Source: Polytrichum commune
Taxonomy: Eukaryota; Streptophyta; Polytrichopsida; Polytrichales; Polytrichaceae
Direction of reading: 5' to 3'
DNA length: 64,000 nucleotides
Assembly (NCBI GenBank): GCA_950295325.1
Contig: OX485808.1
Location: 34,309,180-34,373,179, forward strand
Part shown: positions 1 through 11,500 of the stretch, piece after piece
Layout: every line of letters starts with the position of its first letter
Numbering within the stretch: the stretch's first letter is position 1
The notes under the pieces: generated by a model
What the model was told of the DNA's origin: nothing
What the model saw: only the letters and a program-made list of their open reading frames with translations
Databases searched by the model: none
Program-made: the position numbers and the translations under genes

Positions 1-496
1 CACAGGTAGATCACTCTAAGGCGTTTTTGTGCACCACGTGCGGCTCGAGTTTTTTTGTTTTGGGGCTATTTACTTTCAAGGGCTGAATTAAAGCCTCCCT
101 ATAATTACTTGAATTTCAAAAATGGCTTATTTTTTTGCACCCTTCCATTACTTATATTGTCCAAGTCATTGCAATTTTTTGTACTCTATATTCCTTTTAA
201 GTAATTTTGGACAGACAGAAATCCCAATTATCATCCATCCCTGTGAGTCCTAAACCCATTTACATACCATACTAAACATACCTTCTAGGATCCTTATCTT
301 CAGCCCCTATATTAATTTTACAAAAAATAATGGCCCATGTTTTATATCCATCTAACTTACTTATAATAGGACTGTCTACATTTAATGACCCCTTCATTAT
401 TTGGAATTCCTTCATAATTTTTATTTCAAATGATTTTAATCCTCTCTATATTATGCTGCACGTCGTTTTTAAAATGCACTAAGTGATCTACCCGTG
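1..496. mobile_element. hAT-like non-autonomous element, copy 1
   Basis: The window opens on a terminal inverted repeat, CACAGGTAGATCACT, and the matching end CTACCCGTG lies at 488-496. The interior matches the copy at 57000-57537 closely along most of its length, with one short replaced stretch near position 210. No coding capacity is visible. The left flank lies outside the window, so its target duplication cannot be read. The hAT-like assignment rests on the 8-bp duplications flanking the two other copies. It sits directly against, and probably inside, a copy of the FB2 fold-back repeat. Confidence 0.75.
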
Positions 497-836
497 TATC
501 GAGTTTCCATTATTAATTTAAGGCGTATTATATATTTAGATTTTTTTTAAATGATCGACACTTTACCTAAAACCTTGCATTTGAACCGGTCATTTCTCAA
601 ACTCACCCAACCCTACGAATGGGGAGATCCGGCTGGTAGTTACAGATGGGCCGGTTGGGTATGAGAGATGACCGGTTCAAGTTCAAGACTTTGGGCAAAT
701 CGCCCATCATTTTAGAGGAATCTATAGATTATACCTAATTGAATGAAGAGAGGAAAACCCAAAGATATCAACATGTAACTCGGTTGTGCTTGGAAAAGCT
801 CGGATCTCGACTGATCGTGCCCTAAATCTCCCCAAA
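497..836. repeat. FB2 fold-back repeat, partial copy
   Basis: This stretch is a close match to 5396-5733, including AACCGGTCATTTCTCAAACT and its inverted partner around 600-700, so it is itself partly self-complementary. The left end is missing, cut by the hAT-like element at 1-496. Other partial copies are at 8053-8170, 25690-25905 and 26130-26345. Confidence 0.65.
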
Positions 837-975
837 GCAGCCCATCTGGAACCAGCGGTCAGATGTCCTCATTCGTAGATTGGGGATCAATACATGCCTG
901 GGATGTTGTCTCCAGAATGGTACTCAAGTTTTCAATTCTCTATGGTGGGTGCAGTCCATTAGTGGCAATAAGGTA
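837..975 (+). pseudogene. Duplicated aldolase intron/exon edge
   Basis: These bases match 5734-5865, the intron end and exon start of the aldolase relic, up to the acceptor-like GTGCAG and the first codons of the exon (ISG); the match then stops. It is a separate duplicated scrap of the same locus about 4.9 kb upstream, carried together with the adjoining FB2 repeat. Confidence 0.5.
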
Positions 976-1134
976 TCAATAAGGTATGTGGCAATTTTGT
1001 TGTTGGGTCAGATTGGGAATTGTCTCTTTTGATTAGCAATTATGAATAGGGCAATTCGTCATTTTAAGGGTCTAAATCAAAGTTGCGATGCAATGTTGTA
1101 GGAAGAAAAAGTGATGAATCTCTTCTTTTTTAAG

Positions 1135-1531
1135 TGATTGCTTAGGCCCTCCCAAATGTGTTCACGATTGAACCTAAAACGATGTCTAAATTGAGCATAT
1201 AGCCTAGTCTCAATGGAGTTATCCTATCTCGACACAACATTTGAACGAGAATTAGTTGATGTGCATACAAGACCTTTCATGTTCAATAATTTTTTGGTAC
1301 ATGCTTGGAGGTAGTGTGGGAATTTGAACAGAGAATATTCTAAATCTATCCATTGAGGGTCAAACTCACACTGAAATGAGTTTGGCCCTTAATGAAGCAA
1401 ACTAGGTTGCTCTTCATTTAAATTCAAAGTTCACTACATACCTCCGAGCATGCATTGTCACAAGTAGAAATATATTATTGATTTTTTTTTATGCAAAACA
1501 ACCAATGGAAAATCATAAAGGATCAACTTCC
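1135..1531. repeat. Degraded family-D repeat and TA-type fold-back relic
   Basis: 1135-1205 resembles part of the dispersed family D (gene-poor repeat seen near 7.4, 14.8, 50.7, 52.0, 54.5, 56.7, 58.7, 62.2 and 63.4 kb). 1215-1531 has the arms of the GAGTTATCC fold-back family seen intact at 59928-60263, with an inner hairpin near 1365-1405. Both are strongly diverged and no target duplication is clear. Confidence 0.45.
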
Positions 1532-3480
1532 AATGAAAGGTCCCAATGAGTAAATATTACTTTAATGCAACACATGTCTTTTTTTTGTGTTACTTCTTAA
1601 TTATAAGTGGGTTGCCCATTAATATCACAATTTATTGCCGTTACCACTCGGGGTTATGTTTCCAATCAAAAGAAGAGCAATCACACAAGGTCCACGTACC
1701 TTACATTGGTGACCCACTAAGTGAAAGGGAATTGTTGCACATGAGTGCACCTCTCATTCATCTAGCATAAAAAATAGTTATCCTTAAGGTCTCTCAAAAA
1801 CTCATGTTTTGATAGGGAGATTTGGCCCTTTCTTTGACAATTTATATTGTTTAAGGAGCATTCAAGTGGGGTTGGGACCCTCAATTATGGTGAAGCGCAA
1901 GTGTTTGACTTAGGCCAAGAGATGGTTCTATAAAAATGAATTCATTTTCAAACTTTTGAGGGCACAACTTAAGTTTAAAAAGTTTGACATGAAATTCATT
2001 TTTATACGACTGTCTTTTTGCCAAAGCCTAATGCCTCCCCTTCGTTTCACCGCAGTTGGGGGTTCCATCACCACTTGAATGCTCCTAAAACATTAGAAAT
2101 TATAAAAAAAGGAGCGAAACTCCTTTCCCAAATATGAGCTTTTAAGAGACCTTAAGGCTAACTCTAATCTCAAAAAATATTTCGTTGAAACTATGCAAGC
2201 AATTGACACTAATAGAAATGTGGTACTTACCGGGATGACATGACCACCTAGTAGCAGGAAATGAACAGAATTACACCTCCACTTGTCATCTTGGCGACTT
2301 CCTATTGGATAGTCGTGCCCTGTGAGTAGGTACCACATTTCTACTACACCACTTATAATATTTAGTGTCACATACATTATCTGTGAAGGGCCTAAACCAA
2401 ATGCCTAGAGGTCTCAAAATGTCACGTCCGCTAATTGCCAACATGATACTACAAAACGTCATCGATATAAGTAATTTTTTTTATGAGAATGTTTTTTATT
2501 AGTAACGTTTCTATTAGTTTTTGAGAGATTGTAAGGATGACTCTAATCTCAATAAATCACACACTTATACCATGCCCACCCTAAGGCTACCCATTGCTCC
2601 TAGGCAATACGAGGAGTCCCTCTTGATATGGAAAATGCATCTCTTTCCGAAATTTATTGCTACCAGTAAGGATTCCGCCTTGTACTCACAATAACCTCAC
2701 TGGATGCAACGTACTGTAGTTTCACCGGTGCATACAAGACAAGAACTCTTATCAAGATGGAAACTCTCCCAGTGGTGCAGGCCGGTCGCCTGTCCTAGTG
2801 TGGGCATGGTATGAACAAGGGAATGTGGTTTTGCCACGAGAGGCTCCATCCTAAAATCATAGTTTGAATGTTTTGAACAATCAATGTTTAGAAGATTACC
2901 TATATGACATATTACAATGGAAATTTCATTGAACTTCACCAAACCTTATTCATTAAGTTCCAACATGCATTGCATGGACCATATTACCGCACAAAGGCAA
3001 CCTCCACCACAACGCCTCTATCCCATGACATGGGACATGACCAACAAATCATTTTGTAGAAATGGAGGAGGCAGTTAGGTGTGGATGTGGGTGGCAGGCA
3101 ATGTTCAAGATTGAAGTCTTCAATGCCCTTCAAATGCGATTTGGCCCTTTCAAAATATACCTCTCTCAAAACAACCCTTCAGGACACGACCCCAAATTGA
3201 AAATGGAAACGTCACTTGAAGTCGTCAACATAATTTGCCCACCACAAGAACCAACAAGCATAGGGCATTGTCACTACAAGAAGTGGAGTTTGATGGTTGG
3301 TTCATAATTTTTCACATTGTACTGCAAACATGTACCATAGAATTCATGCACAAGTTTAATATGAGTTTTGTAGTTCCTTTCTATATTCTTAATTTGACGT
3401 CTTGGATTTGAACCAACCCTTCAATTGAAGCGCTGAAATTTGAGAGCCCTTCAAAATGAAACTCATATGAGGGCTTAAAT
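1532..3480. other. Intergenic, mostly unassigned
   Basis: No convincing gene. 2335-2470 is an end fragment of the family-H transposon (ATATTTAGTGTCAC end plus about 100 bp of subterminal sequence, minus orientation). Short open frames here have no recognisable domains and look random. Confidence 0.5.
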
Positions 3481-3499
3481 CTTGAACACTGGTGGCAGG

Positions 3500-3548
3500 C
3501 AGGCAGGAAGGAAGGGAGGAAGGAAGGAAGGAAGGAAGGGAAGGAAGG
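3500..3548. repeat. GGAA/GGCA microsatellite
   Basis: A purine-rich tract of GGCA and GGAA units lies about 200 bp upstream of the aldolase relic's likely start region. It is a simple repeat. On the opposite strand it gives proline- and serine-rich open frames that I do not regard as genes. Confidence 0.8.
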
Positions 3549-4149
3549 TGGGTTAGTAGATAAAGAAACAGGCAGCAGGCGCCTCTCACAAGATTGGCAG
3601 TGTGGCAGCCTCGCTCCGCCACTGCTTTGCTGTGCCGAACTCCCCATCTCCTCTCCTCGCACGACGATCCATGCTTCTTCGGATCGGAAAGGAAAGGAAA
3701 GGAAGAATTCTTCACAAACACGGAACACCCAATCCTCAAGTGAAACGCACAATGGTGATGGCGGCATCCGATCCGCTGGCCTGCAACGGAGCGTGTTCCT
3801 GGGGATTCATGGCTGCACCGCTCCCGCAAGGCCACTACAATTCAGCAGGGCTCCTGCCCATCTCCACAGCAGATTGTGATGACGCCGGAGTTCGAGAGCA
3901 CCAATCCATACACGGAGGAGCTGAGGCGGACAGCGTCCTCCATCTCGCAGCGAAGCAAGGGCATTCTGGCCTCCGATGAGAGCAATGCCATCACTGGCAA
4001 ACGGTCAGTAATTATGCTTACTGCACCAATTGTGCTTTCACTCTCAGCTGCTCACTAAGTTGGATTATGGTGCTCCGATGTTTGTTTTAAACGCTCAAAA
4101 TTGCTCAGGATGGATTAATTGTTGCAAGCCTGGGCCTGGTGAATCGCCG

Positions 4150-4245
4150 GATGTTGTCCCATGATTCGCAATGCTGCCACTGGCGAATGGTCTGTCATCA
4201 GTTCTAAGGTAGGTAATGCATTCGCTCTCACTTGCTCACTGCTCT
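4150..4245 (+). pseudogene. Degraded repeat of aldolase exon 1/intron 1 edge
   Basis: About 95 bp resemble 3972-4060 (the GCAATGCC-ACTGGC segment, the donor region and the following TCGCTCTCACTTGCTCACT), about 170 bp downstream of the original. It suggests a small tandem duplication within the relic. Confidence 0.45.
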
Positions 4246-5315
4246 AAACAGTCCGATTAGTGGGGGTGGAAAATTGGCGTGGACATAATTAGTGGGGTGG
4301 AAATAACAAATAACTTCCACTCAGTCTTCCTTGCGACTTCCGATCAACGCCTTATATGAAATCAAAGAGTCACCTTACACCAAAGGTCAAACCTAGCATA
4401 AACTGAAAATATCCACCCACATCAATTTCCTAGAAAAATAATCAATGTGGTCCACATTGATTCTGAATAATATGAGAATGAGCGTGGGTTCTAGAAGATC
4501 ACCATGGTCCACAGTAACATGATTATTTAGTGGGGTTGGAAATGAGCGAGAATGTTCAAGGAATTTCTCCAAAGTGATTAGGATTGTTCAAATGGAGGAC
4601 CTCTAGTGAGCAGCCTTGTTGGATGTTGTAACATTCAATTTTGGGTTGCCAATTTATTTGGATGTATCCTGGATGCCCAATTCACATTACTGTTGTAGGA
4701 TCACCTCTGATTTGAAGCAAGCCGAGAGAAATCATGGAAAGAGGTCATTGCAATCTGATTTCTGGTGAAGGTCAAGAAGAGTGCTTGTTGAAAAATCGGA
4801 TGTGCCATCTATCTCCTGAGTACTTGATATATTTATTCAGTATTTTCATAAGTTTGTCTACAAATCCTAGGAAATTAAGTAAATTTCTAAAAGTGAAAAA
4901 CTAAATACCTAGGGAGGTTTGGATTTGGATGGTGACCCTTGCTTTGAATGCTTTAAATGCATTGAATTGCAAAACCATCGACATTTGAAAGCGTAATTTT
5001 TTTCTACTCTAAACACAAATGTTCTGATCAATGGATTCCTCTCATTGCCTACATTCTTTCCAAGCATGTTGCTATGGCTCTTTGTGAAATAGCAAGTCAT
5101 TAGTTCTTTAGAAGCATTTAAAGTCGTTTATATAGAATGGAGCCATCATCTCGAGGTTGATCCTTAATGATGAATGCAGACCAAAGCGTCTGAATGTGGT
5201 ACTCAAGATCAAATTCTTTATGGTGGATAGGGGGTGCAATATGTAGTGACCTAATTATGTCTAATAAGACAATGGTTCCTGCACCTAAAGCTCTTATGTA
5301 AACCCGAGATGCAGA

Positions 5316-5733
5316 TCAGTTTCCGGGGAGGTTTTGGGCACAATCGGTTGTCAAGATCCAAGTGTTTCCGAGTCCAACCGGTTACATGTTGATACCTTTC
5401 GGATCTCCATTATTAATTTAAGGTGCATCCTGTAGATTTCTTTAAAACGATCGACACTTTGCCTAGATTCTTGAATTTGAACCGGTCGTTTCCCAAACTC
5501 AACCAGCCCTACGAATGGGGAGATCCGGATGCTAGTTACAGATGGGTCGGTTGGATTTGAGATATGACCGGTTCAAGTTCAAGACTTTAGGCAAATGGCT
5601 GATCATTTTAGAGGAATCCATAGATTATACCTAATTGAATGAAGAGAGGAAAACCCAAAGACATCTACACGCAACCTGGTTGGGCTTGCTCAGATCTCGA
5701 CCCTTCGTGCCCTAAATCTCCCCGAAGCAGCTC
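5316..5733. mobile_element. FB2 fold-back element, most complete copy
   Basis: The two halves are inverted copies of each other: TTTCCGGGGAGG at the left and ATCTCCCCGAA at the right, each followed inward by a GGGCACAATCGG-type segment, an AACCGGTTACATG-type segment and the AACCGGTC segment. Imperfect 9-bp flanks (GCAGATCAG and GCAGCTCAT) may be a decayed target duplication, which would fit a Mutator-like non-autonomous element. It lies in the intron of the aldolase relic. No coding sequence. Confidence 0.6.
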
Positions 5734-6041
5734 ATCTGGTACCAGCAGTCAGATCTCCCCATTCGTAGATGGATGGGGATCAAAATATGCCTGGAATGTT
5801 GTCTCCAGAATGGTACTCTAGTTTTAAATTCTCTATGGTGGGTGCAGTACATTAGTGGCACAATTATGTTTGACGACACCCTGCTTCAGTCATGGCAGGC
5901 AGGAGTGCCTTTTGTGGACATTGTTAAGGAGCAAGGCATCTTGCCCGGGATCAAAGTGGACACTGGCCTTCAGCCCATTGATGGCACTGATGAAGAAACC
6001 TCAACTCAAGGCTTGGATGGCCTTGCCGAGCGTTGCAAAAG

Positions 6042-6850
6042 GTCCATTTAATTTCTGCCCCCTGCCCAAATTTTATGCAGAACAATTACCCAAGTTGTCT
6101 CAGATCTATCCACGCACAAAGAAAAATTCTATTGTATTTTCTTCTTCCAAGTAATCAAATATTGTTTTTCTACTCGAGGTGTTTGTCTTATCTCTCCTGG
6201 TTTCCTTGTGGATACAACAATTTGCACGAGTCTTCCCACCATCTATGGAGATCAGTACTCAGTAGAAACTCAAGACATGGACGCACTTACAGGAACAACT
6301 TATTGTTGTAAATGGCCCATGGTCGAATTGGTGGCTAGCACTTGGGCTATTGCCGCATGTGTGAATTATTTTAATATATTTCATTTTAGCTTCTGATAAC
6401 CGTAGAGTGATGTTTGGTTCAACACTTCCAAGTGTTGAAAGCTAGATTCCATGACGGATTGAGCATGGTTCTGACCAATGCGGATATGTCACATGGCAAA
6501 ATACATCTAACTTGATATTTTGGTGTTGAACCAGGGATCACAGTACGGGGTGTCAATTTGATTGCTTTGTTGGTAAGTGTGGAACTCTTCTTAAAAGCTT
6601 TGGGTTCAACTATTTGTCTACAATTGCTTGCTTTGTGAAGGTGTTACCAACAGGGGGTTCGATTTGCAAAGTGGGAGGGTTGTAATCAGGTGGACTACAC
6701 AATCCATCCCTCCTCCACTGCCGTCCTTGAGACCGCACATGGACTTGCTCATTAGGCTCAAATATGTCACGTATTCCACATTCATGGTTCACCACTTGAG
6801 ACTATATTATGGCAATGTAAGCTGGAGCATGTTGTCTTTGTTAAGCCAGT
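6042..6850. other. Intergenic, nothing recognised
   Basis: This is downstream of the aldolase relic. I see no continuation of the aldolase reading, no domain in the short open frames and no repeat shared with the rest of the window. Confidence 0.5.
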
Positions 6851-6851
6851 A

Positions 6852-7249
6852 GAGTTATTGTTGATTTCAACTGGTATTTTAATCGGGAGTTGGTTGTTTT
6901 GCATACAAAAATTTTGATGTTCGATAAATTTTTAGCACATGCTTGGAGTCAGTGTGGAGGTTTAAACGAACGACATTGGTCCTTGAAGAACCATTATGCA
7001 GTATTTTTTTTCTCAAGTAAAACTATTTATATGAATAAGGAACCTTGAGCCCTCTCATAGCGTGGCACACATAACAATGTGGAATTTGGGTTTGAAATTC
7101 CCCAAAATCACACGATTATATAGCAAGTTCTTCAATGAGAACTCTACATTGATTCCAAGGATGCACCGGAAACTTACTGAACGTGGAAAGTTTTGTATGC
7201 AAAACAACTAACTTCCAACCTAAACTATGTTCAAATTAAAGGTTCACTC
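6852..7249. mobile_element. TA-flanked fold-back element, older copy
   Basis: The left arm begins TA-GAGTTATTGTTG and the right arm ends TTCACTC-TA. The arms share the GGGAGTTGGTTGTTTTGCAT and CATGCTTGGAGT segments with the perfect fold-back at 59928-60263. TA flanks on both sides suggest a Tc1/mariner-type insertion. The arms have drifted well apart, so this copy is old. Confidence 0.6.
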
Positions 7250-7379
7250 TAATGATTTGGAATTGTTGTTAAGGTCCACGAAGCCAAATGACTTATGGGA
7301 CTAGAAGTACATGAAGACGGTGTCAAAAAGCCTTTTTTCGTAATGGACACTTTGTACCTGGCCTACACAATAAATGCAC

Positions 7380-7620
7380 ATTGGTGCTCAAATCATTCCA
7401 CACAACTTCTAGTATACTCACAAGTTTTAAAACTTCCCACTTCTCCTAGAACATTAAAAAACTGAATAGTATAAAATGATCTTAGCAAATCCAATTTGGG
7501 GTTGCAGCCATTCTTCCTCATAGTTTCTGGAGCTCGTATAAACATCTTATTCATTATCAAAGCGGAGATTTGTTTCATCAGTTGCACATGCAACATCGAG
7601 TGAACAGCCTACATTTCCAA
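7380..7620 (-). repeat. Family-D dispersed repeat fragment
   Basis: The segment matches the reverse of the family-D repeat (CTCCTAG..., AAATGATC...AGCAAATCCAA, CCTCATAGTTT). It is non-coding and diverged. Confidence 0.5.
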
Positions 7621-7906
7621 CAAGGTGAACTCACATGTTTCCCGACTTCTGAATGAGTACAAGCTAGCTGTTAACTCCACCTTTGAGGTATTTGATTTCT
7701 TCAAAAATAGAAAAGGGTTGTATGTGTGTAAATGATTTTACAATTTATCAGTAACATGAAGATAGGCGGATCACTTGGGGCGTTCGGTGCTTGCGGTCGC
7801 TTGTTGATGCCAAAACCCTAAGTTTCTCACAGTGTTTGACTCTGACCTTGGGCAACAGGGTGATTCTTGAGGGCATCTTGCACTCACCTCAACCAGACCC
7901 AAAATA

Positions 7907-8046
7907 CAGTAAACTCTGTCTAAACTAATATGCGGGCACATGCCCCGTATTTGTTACCCTCCATATAATTTGTGTAAACTAATATCCTTCACAAACTAAT
8001 ATCTTCCAGCCGGTCCCAAGTATATTAGTTTAGAGAGAGTTTACTG
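7907..8046. mobile_element. pogo-like MITE (140 bp)
   Basis: Terminal repeats CAGTAAACTCTGTCTAAACT and, inverted, CAGTAAACTCTCTCTAAACT (19 of 20 match) are flanked by TA on both sides (7905-7906 and 8047-8048). The CAGT start and TA target fit the pogo branch of Tc1/mariner. There is no coding sequence. Confidence 0.8.
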
Positions 8047-8052
8047 TACATA

Positions 8053-8170
8053 CAAATCAGTGTCCGGGGAGATTATTTCGGTCAAAATTCTAGTGTTTCC
8101 AAGTCCAGCCAGTTACATGTCTTGATATTTCGGTTTGTTCTTTATTGAGGTAAGGTATATTCCATAGATT
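8053..8170. repeat. FB2 fold-back fragment
   Basis: GTCCGGGGAGATTATTTCGG, GTGTTTCCAAGTCCAGCCAG and the following TTGATATTTCGG segment match the left half of the FB2 element at 5316. The right half is missing. Confidence 0.55.
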
Positions 8171-8551
8171 CCTTGAAAATGATGGGTTATTATAGTTAGG
8201 GTTTTGCTATCACTCAAATATTCAAACAAAAATAACCCAAGGTGCAGGATCATAGGGAAGACTAAGCTAGTGTCTGTAAGGGTTAATGTCACATTGGATG
8301 AAAAATTAGAATAACAATCTAGGTCTTTCCATCCCTTCACTCCTTCTCTATTAAGCTTACTCTCCGCTCTTATAATTCCTTGTGTTTTCTTGGTCATGTG
8401 TCAATTCCGTCCTAGATGCATGTGGACTTCTATCACTCTAATTCCATCCTCTAATCAGTCATGAAGCTCAATAACTTGGCAAATTGTCAATGGCTGGTTT
8501 TCAGGACAAAGTCTGGGGTAATATCTTTGAATACCACATCGTTTGTAAATA

Positions 8552-11500
8552 TCATGAATTATGCTTTGCAATATTCTCAAATTTAAATGTCACCAATGAA
8601 GTCAAGTTGCCCAATGTCTTTGGTACTTCCTTCAAGCTCGAGCAACCATCCAAGTCCAATGTCACCAATGAAATCAAGTTGCCCAATGTCTCCGGTAATT
8701 CCTTCAAGCTCGAGCAATAACACAAACTCAATTCTTCCAATGAAGTCAAGTTGCCAAATGTCTCCGGTACTTCCTTCAAGCTCGAGCAACCCATCAATTT
8801 CAATGTCATCAATGAAGTCAAGTTGCCCAATGTATGAGGTACTTCCTTCAAGCTCGAGCAACAACTCAAGTCCAATGTCACCAATGAAGTCAAGTTGCCC
8901 AATGTCTCCGGTACTTCCCTCAAGCTGAAGCAATTACACAAGTTCAATGTCACCAATGAAGTCAAGTTGCCCAATGTCTCCGGTACTTCCTTCAAGCTCG
9001 AGCAACCCATCAATTTCAATGTCATCAATGAAGTCAAGTTGCCCAATGTCTCCGGTACTTCCTTCAAGCTCTTGCACCATCCCAAGTTCAATGTCACCAA
9101 TGAAGTCAAGTTGCCCAATGTCTCCGGTACTTCCTTCAATCTCTTGCAATCATCCAAGACCAATGTCACCAATGAAGTCAAGTTGCCCAATGTCTCCGGT
9201 ACTTCCCTCAAGCTCGAGCAACCATCCAAGTCCAATGTCACCAATGAAGTCAAATTGCCCAATGTCTCCGGTACTTCCTTCAAGATCGAGCAACCTATCA
9301 ATTTCAATGTCACCAATGAAGTCAAGTTGCCCAATGTCTCCGGTACTTTCTTCAAGCTCTTGCAACCATACCAGTCCAATGTCACCAATGAAGTCAAGTT
9401 GCCCAATGTCTCCGGTACTTCCTCCAAGCTCGAGCAATTATACAAGCTCAATGTCACCAATGAAGTTAAGTTGCCCAATGTCTCAGGTACTTCCTTCAAG
9501 CTCTTGCACCATCCCAAGTTCAATGTCACCAATGAAGTCAAGTTGCCCAATGTCTGTCGTACTTCCTTCAAGCTCTTGCACCATCCCAAGTTCAATGTCA
9601 CCAATGAAGTCAAGTTGCCCAATGTCTCAGGTACTTCTTTCAAGATCGAGCAACGACTCAAGTTCAATGTCACCAATGAAGTCAAGTTGCCCAATGTCTC
9701 CGGTAATTCTTTCAAGGTTCTGCAACCACCCAAGTCCAATGTCACCAATGAAGTCAAGTTGCCCAATGTCTCCGGTACTTCCCTCAAGTTCCAGCAACCA
9801 CCCAAGTTCAATGTCACCAATGAAGTCAAGTTGCCCAATGTCTCCGGTACTTCCCTCAAGTTCCAGCAACCACCCAAGTTCAATGTCACCAATGAAGTCA
9901 AGTTGCCCAATGTCTCCGGTATGAATTCCAATGCCTTACAATTAACTAAGGTAAGGTATTGTAACATCTTAAGGGTTCCAATTTCAAGTGGAAATTGTTG
10001 CAAAAGCACACACCTCTCCATCTCCAACACACGCAATTGTTTGAATGGAATGAAAAATGATGGTTGCAACTCTTCCATTTTTTCTCCTCTATATTGGCTA
10101 GAGCTCATGCTTATCCGCATCCACCTCAATTTACTCGCATTCTTCATTGTTTTGTAAAAGTAATCCAAACTCTCACAATCGTTGATATGCAAGAGCCTTA
10201 TGTTTGCCATATCCAAACTTGTAATCATGTCATAATTACAATGAGATCCAGCCACATGAAGACCTTCCACGTTTTGCATCATCTGCATCAACCATGCCAT
10301 AAATCATTGTTTACGGCACTCTTTTAAGTGTGTGGATTTTTTCATATTCTCTCAATTGATTTAAAAACCCTCGAACATAAACATTTATTTCCTTATATTT
10401 TTTCTACAAAGAATCTTATAAGTGCAAACTCAATTTCATCAAAATTGGACGCTTTATGATTATGAAACTAGACAAAGATGATGGATATATTCATTTACCA
10501 TGCTCGCATTAGATTTGGTGGGCTCAAACTCATCCAAATTCCAAATTCTTTGTCCTCCAATATGTTCTTTGCATGCTATCATACGTCCCATGTCACGTAA
10601 ATGATCATGCATTGTCAACATCCCATCCGAATCCATTCGCACAAGACTTCGGTCCATGAGATTCAAAAGTGCAGAATGTGCGTTACTATCATCACAATCC
10701 CATATTTTCAACGCCTTCTCTTCTTCCATCCCTTGCTTGAGAACATCCCGACAAAAAAAACAAGCAATGTCCAAAAACATGTTTTTCTCTTCTTCATCCA
10801 AATTATCGTAGCTTATCCTCAACGTTCTCCATATCCTTTCGTTGTCCCAACTACCACCAAGGCATTGTCCCCTCTGTAATCTTCGCAATGCTTGTTGCCA
10901 TACCCTAAGCCTTTGAACTCCACACAAATAACCTCCCAATACTTCCAAGCTCAAAGGCAGACCACCACATGCTTCGATGACTTTGTTGGCAACTATTTCA
11001 AATTGCGGCCCTTGAGGTCGTTGTTGTAAGAATGCATGCTTGTAGAATAGCTCATTTGCTTGATCTTCCTCCAATAACTCCATGTCCATCTTTCCATTGT
11101 GTGAGATACAAGTTGTTTTTAAGTCTTGCCAATTTCGGCTTGTCGCAATGATCTTGCTACCGTTAGCAAACTTCCACTTAGATGAAACTAGCCCATGGAG
11201 TTGTTCTTGAGAGGCAACATCATCAAAGACAACAAAGACTTTCTTCCTCTCAAATATCTCTTGTAAGTACTTGAACCCCTCTTCTCTGGTGTTTATGTAC
11301 CTCTTGTATTTGAGATCCTCCAACAATTGTCTTTGTATATCTAAGATGTTTTTGGAGTCTCTCATATTTGCCACAAAGCTTGTTGCTTCAAAGCCTCGAT
11401 GCACACGATGAAGAATGGCCTTTGTCAAAGTGGTCTTTCCACTTCCACCCATCCCGACGATGCCTAGAATTTGATTGGATTCTAGTTGAAATAAGACGTT

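Larger units (their letters stand above)
3752..6041 (+). pseudogene. FBA: Class I fructose-bisphosphate aldolase, truncated pseudogene
   Basis: Two pieces of a plastid-type class I aldolase (Calvin cycle/glycolysis; splits fructose 1,6-bisphosphate) are visible. The first exon ends at 4003 before a GT: it reads YTEELRRTASSISQRSKGIL, then ASDESN and ITGKR, the family's N-terminal signature. The second exon is 5848-6041, after GTGCAG, and reads YISGTIMFDDTLLQS, then GIKVDTGL and GLDGLAERCK. The exon that normally joins GKR to YISG and the whole C-terminal half, including the Schiff-base lysine, are absent. The candidate ATGs at 3752/3758 are in another frame from the first exon, so a frameshift or lost splice is implied. 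4150-4245 repeats the exon 1/intron 1 edge and 5190-5270 repeats the exon 2 edge in degraded form. The FB2 element lies in the intron. A non-functional relic is the best reading. Confidence 0.8.

Noticed and set aside
3381-3835. Minus-strand frames of 128 and 148 codons near the aldolase relic
   Set aside because: They read through a GGAA microsatellite (giving LPSFLPSFLP text) and lie antisense to the aldolase leader.
7756-7810. A further copy of the CACGGGTAGATCACT element
   Set aside because: GGCGGATCACTTGGGGCGTT resembles the left end, but there is no second end and no duplication, so the evidence is too thin.
8587-10157. Long plus-strand open frames (113, 325 and 420 codons) opposite the LRR region
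   Set aside because: They exist because the 72-bp LRR repeat is a multiple of three and lacks stops in several frames. They have no domains, and the minus strand carries the real LRR protein.
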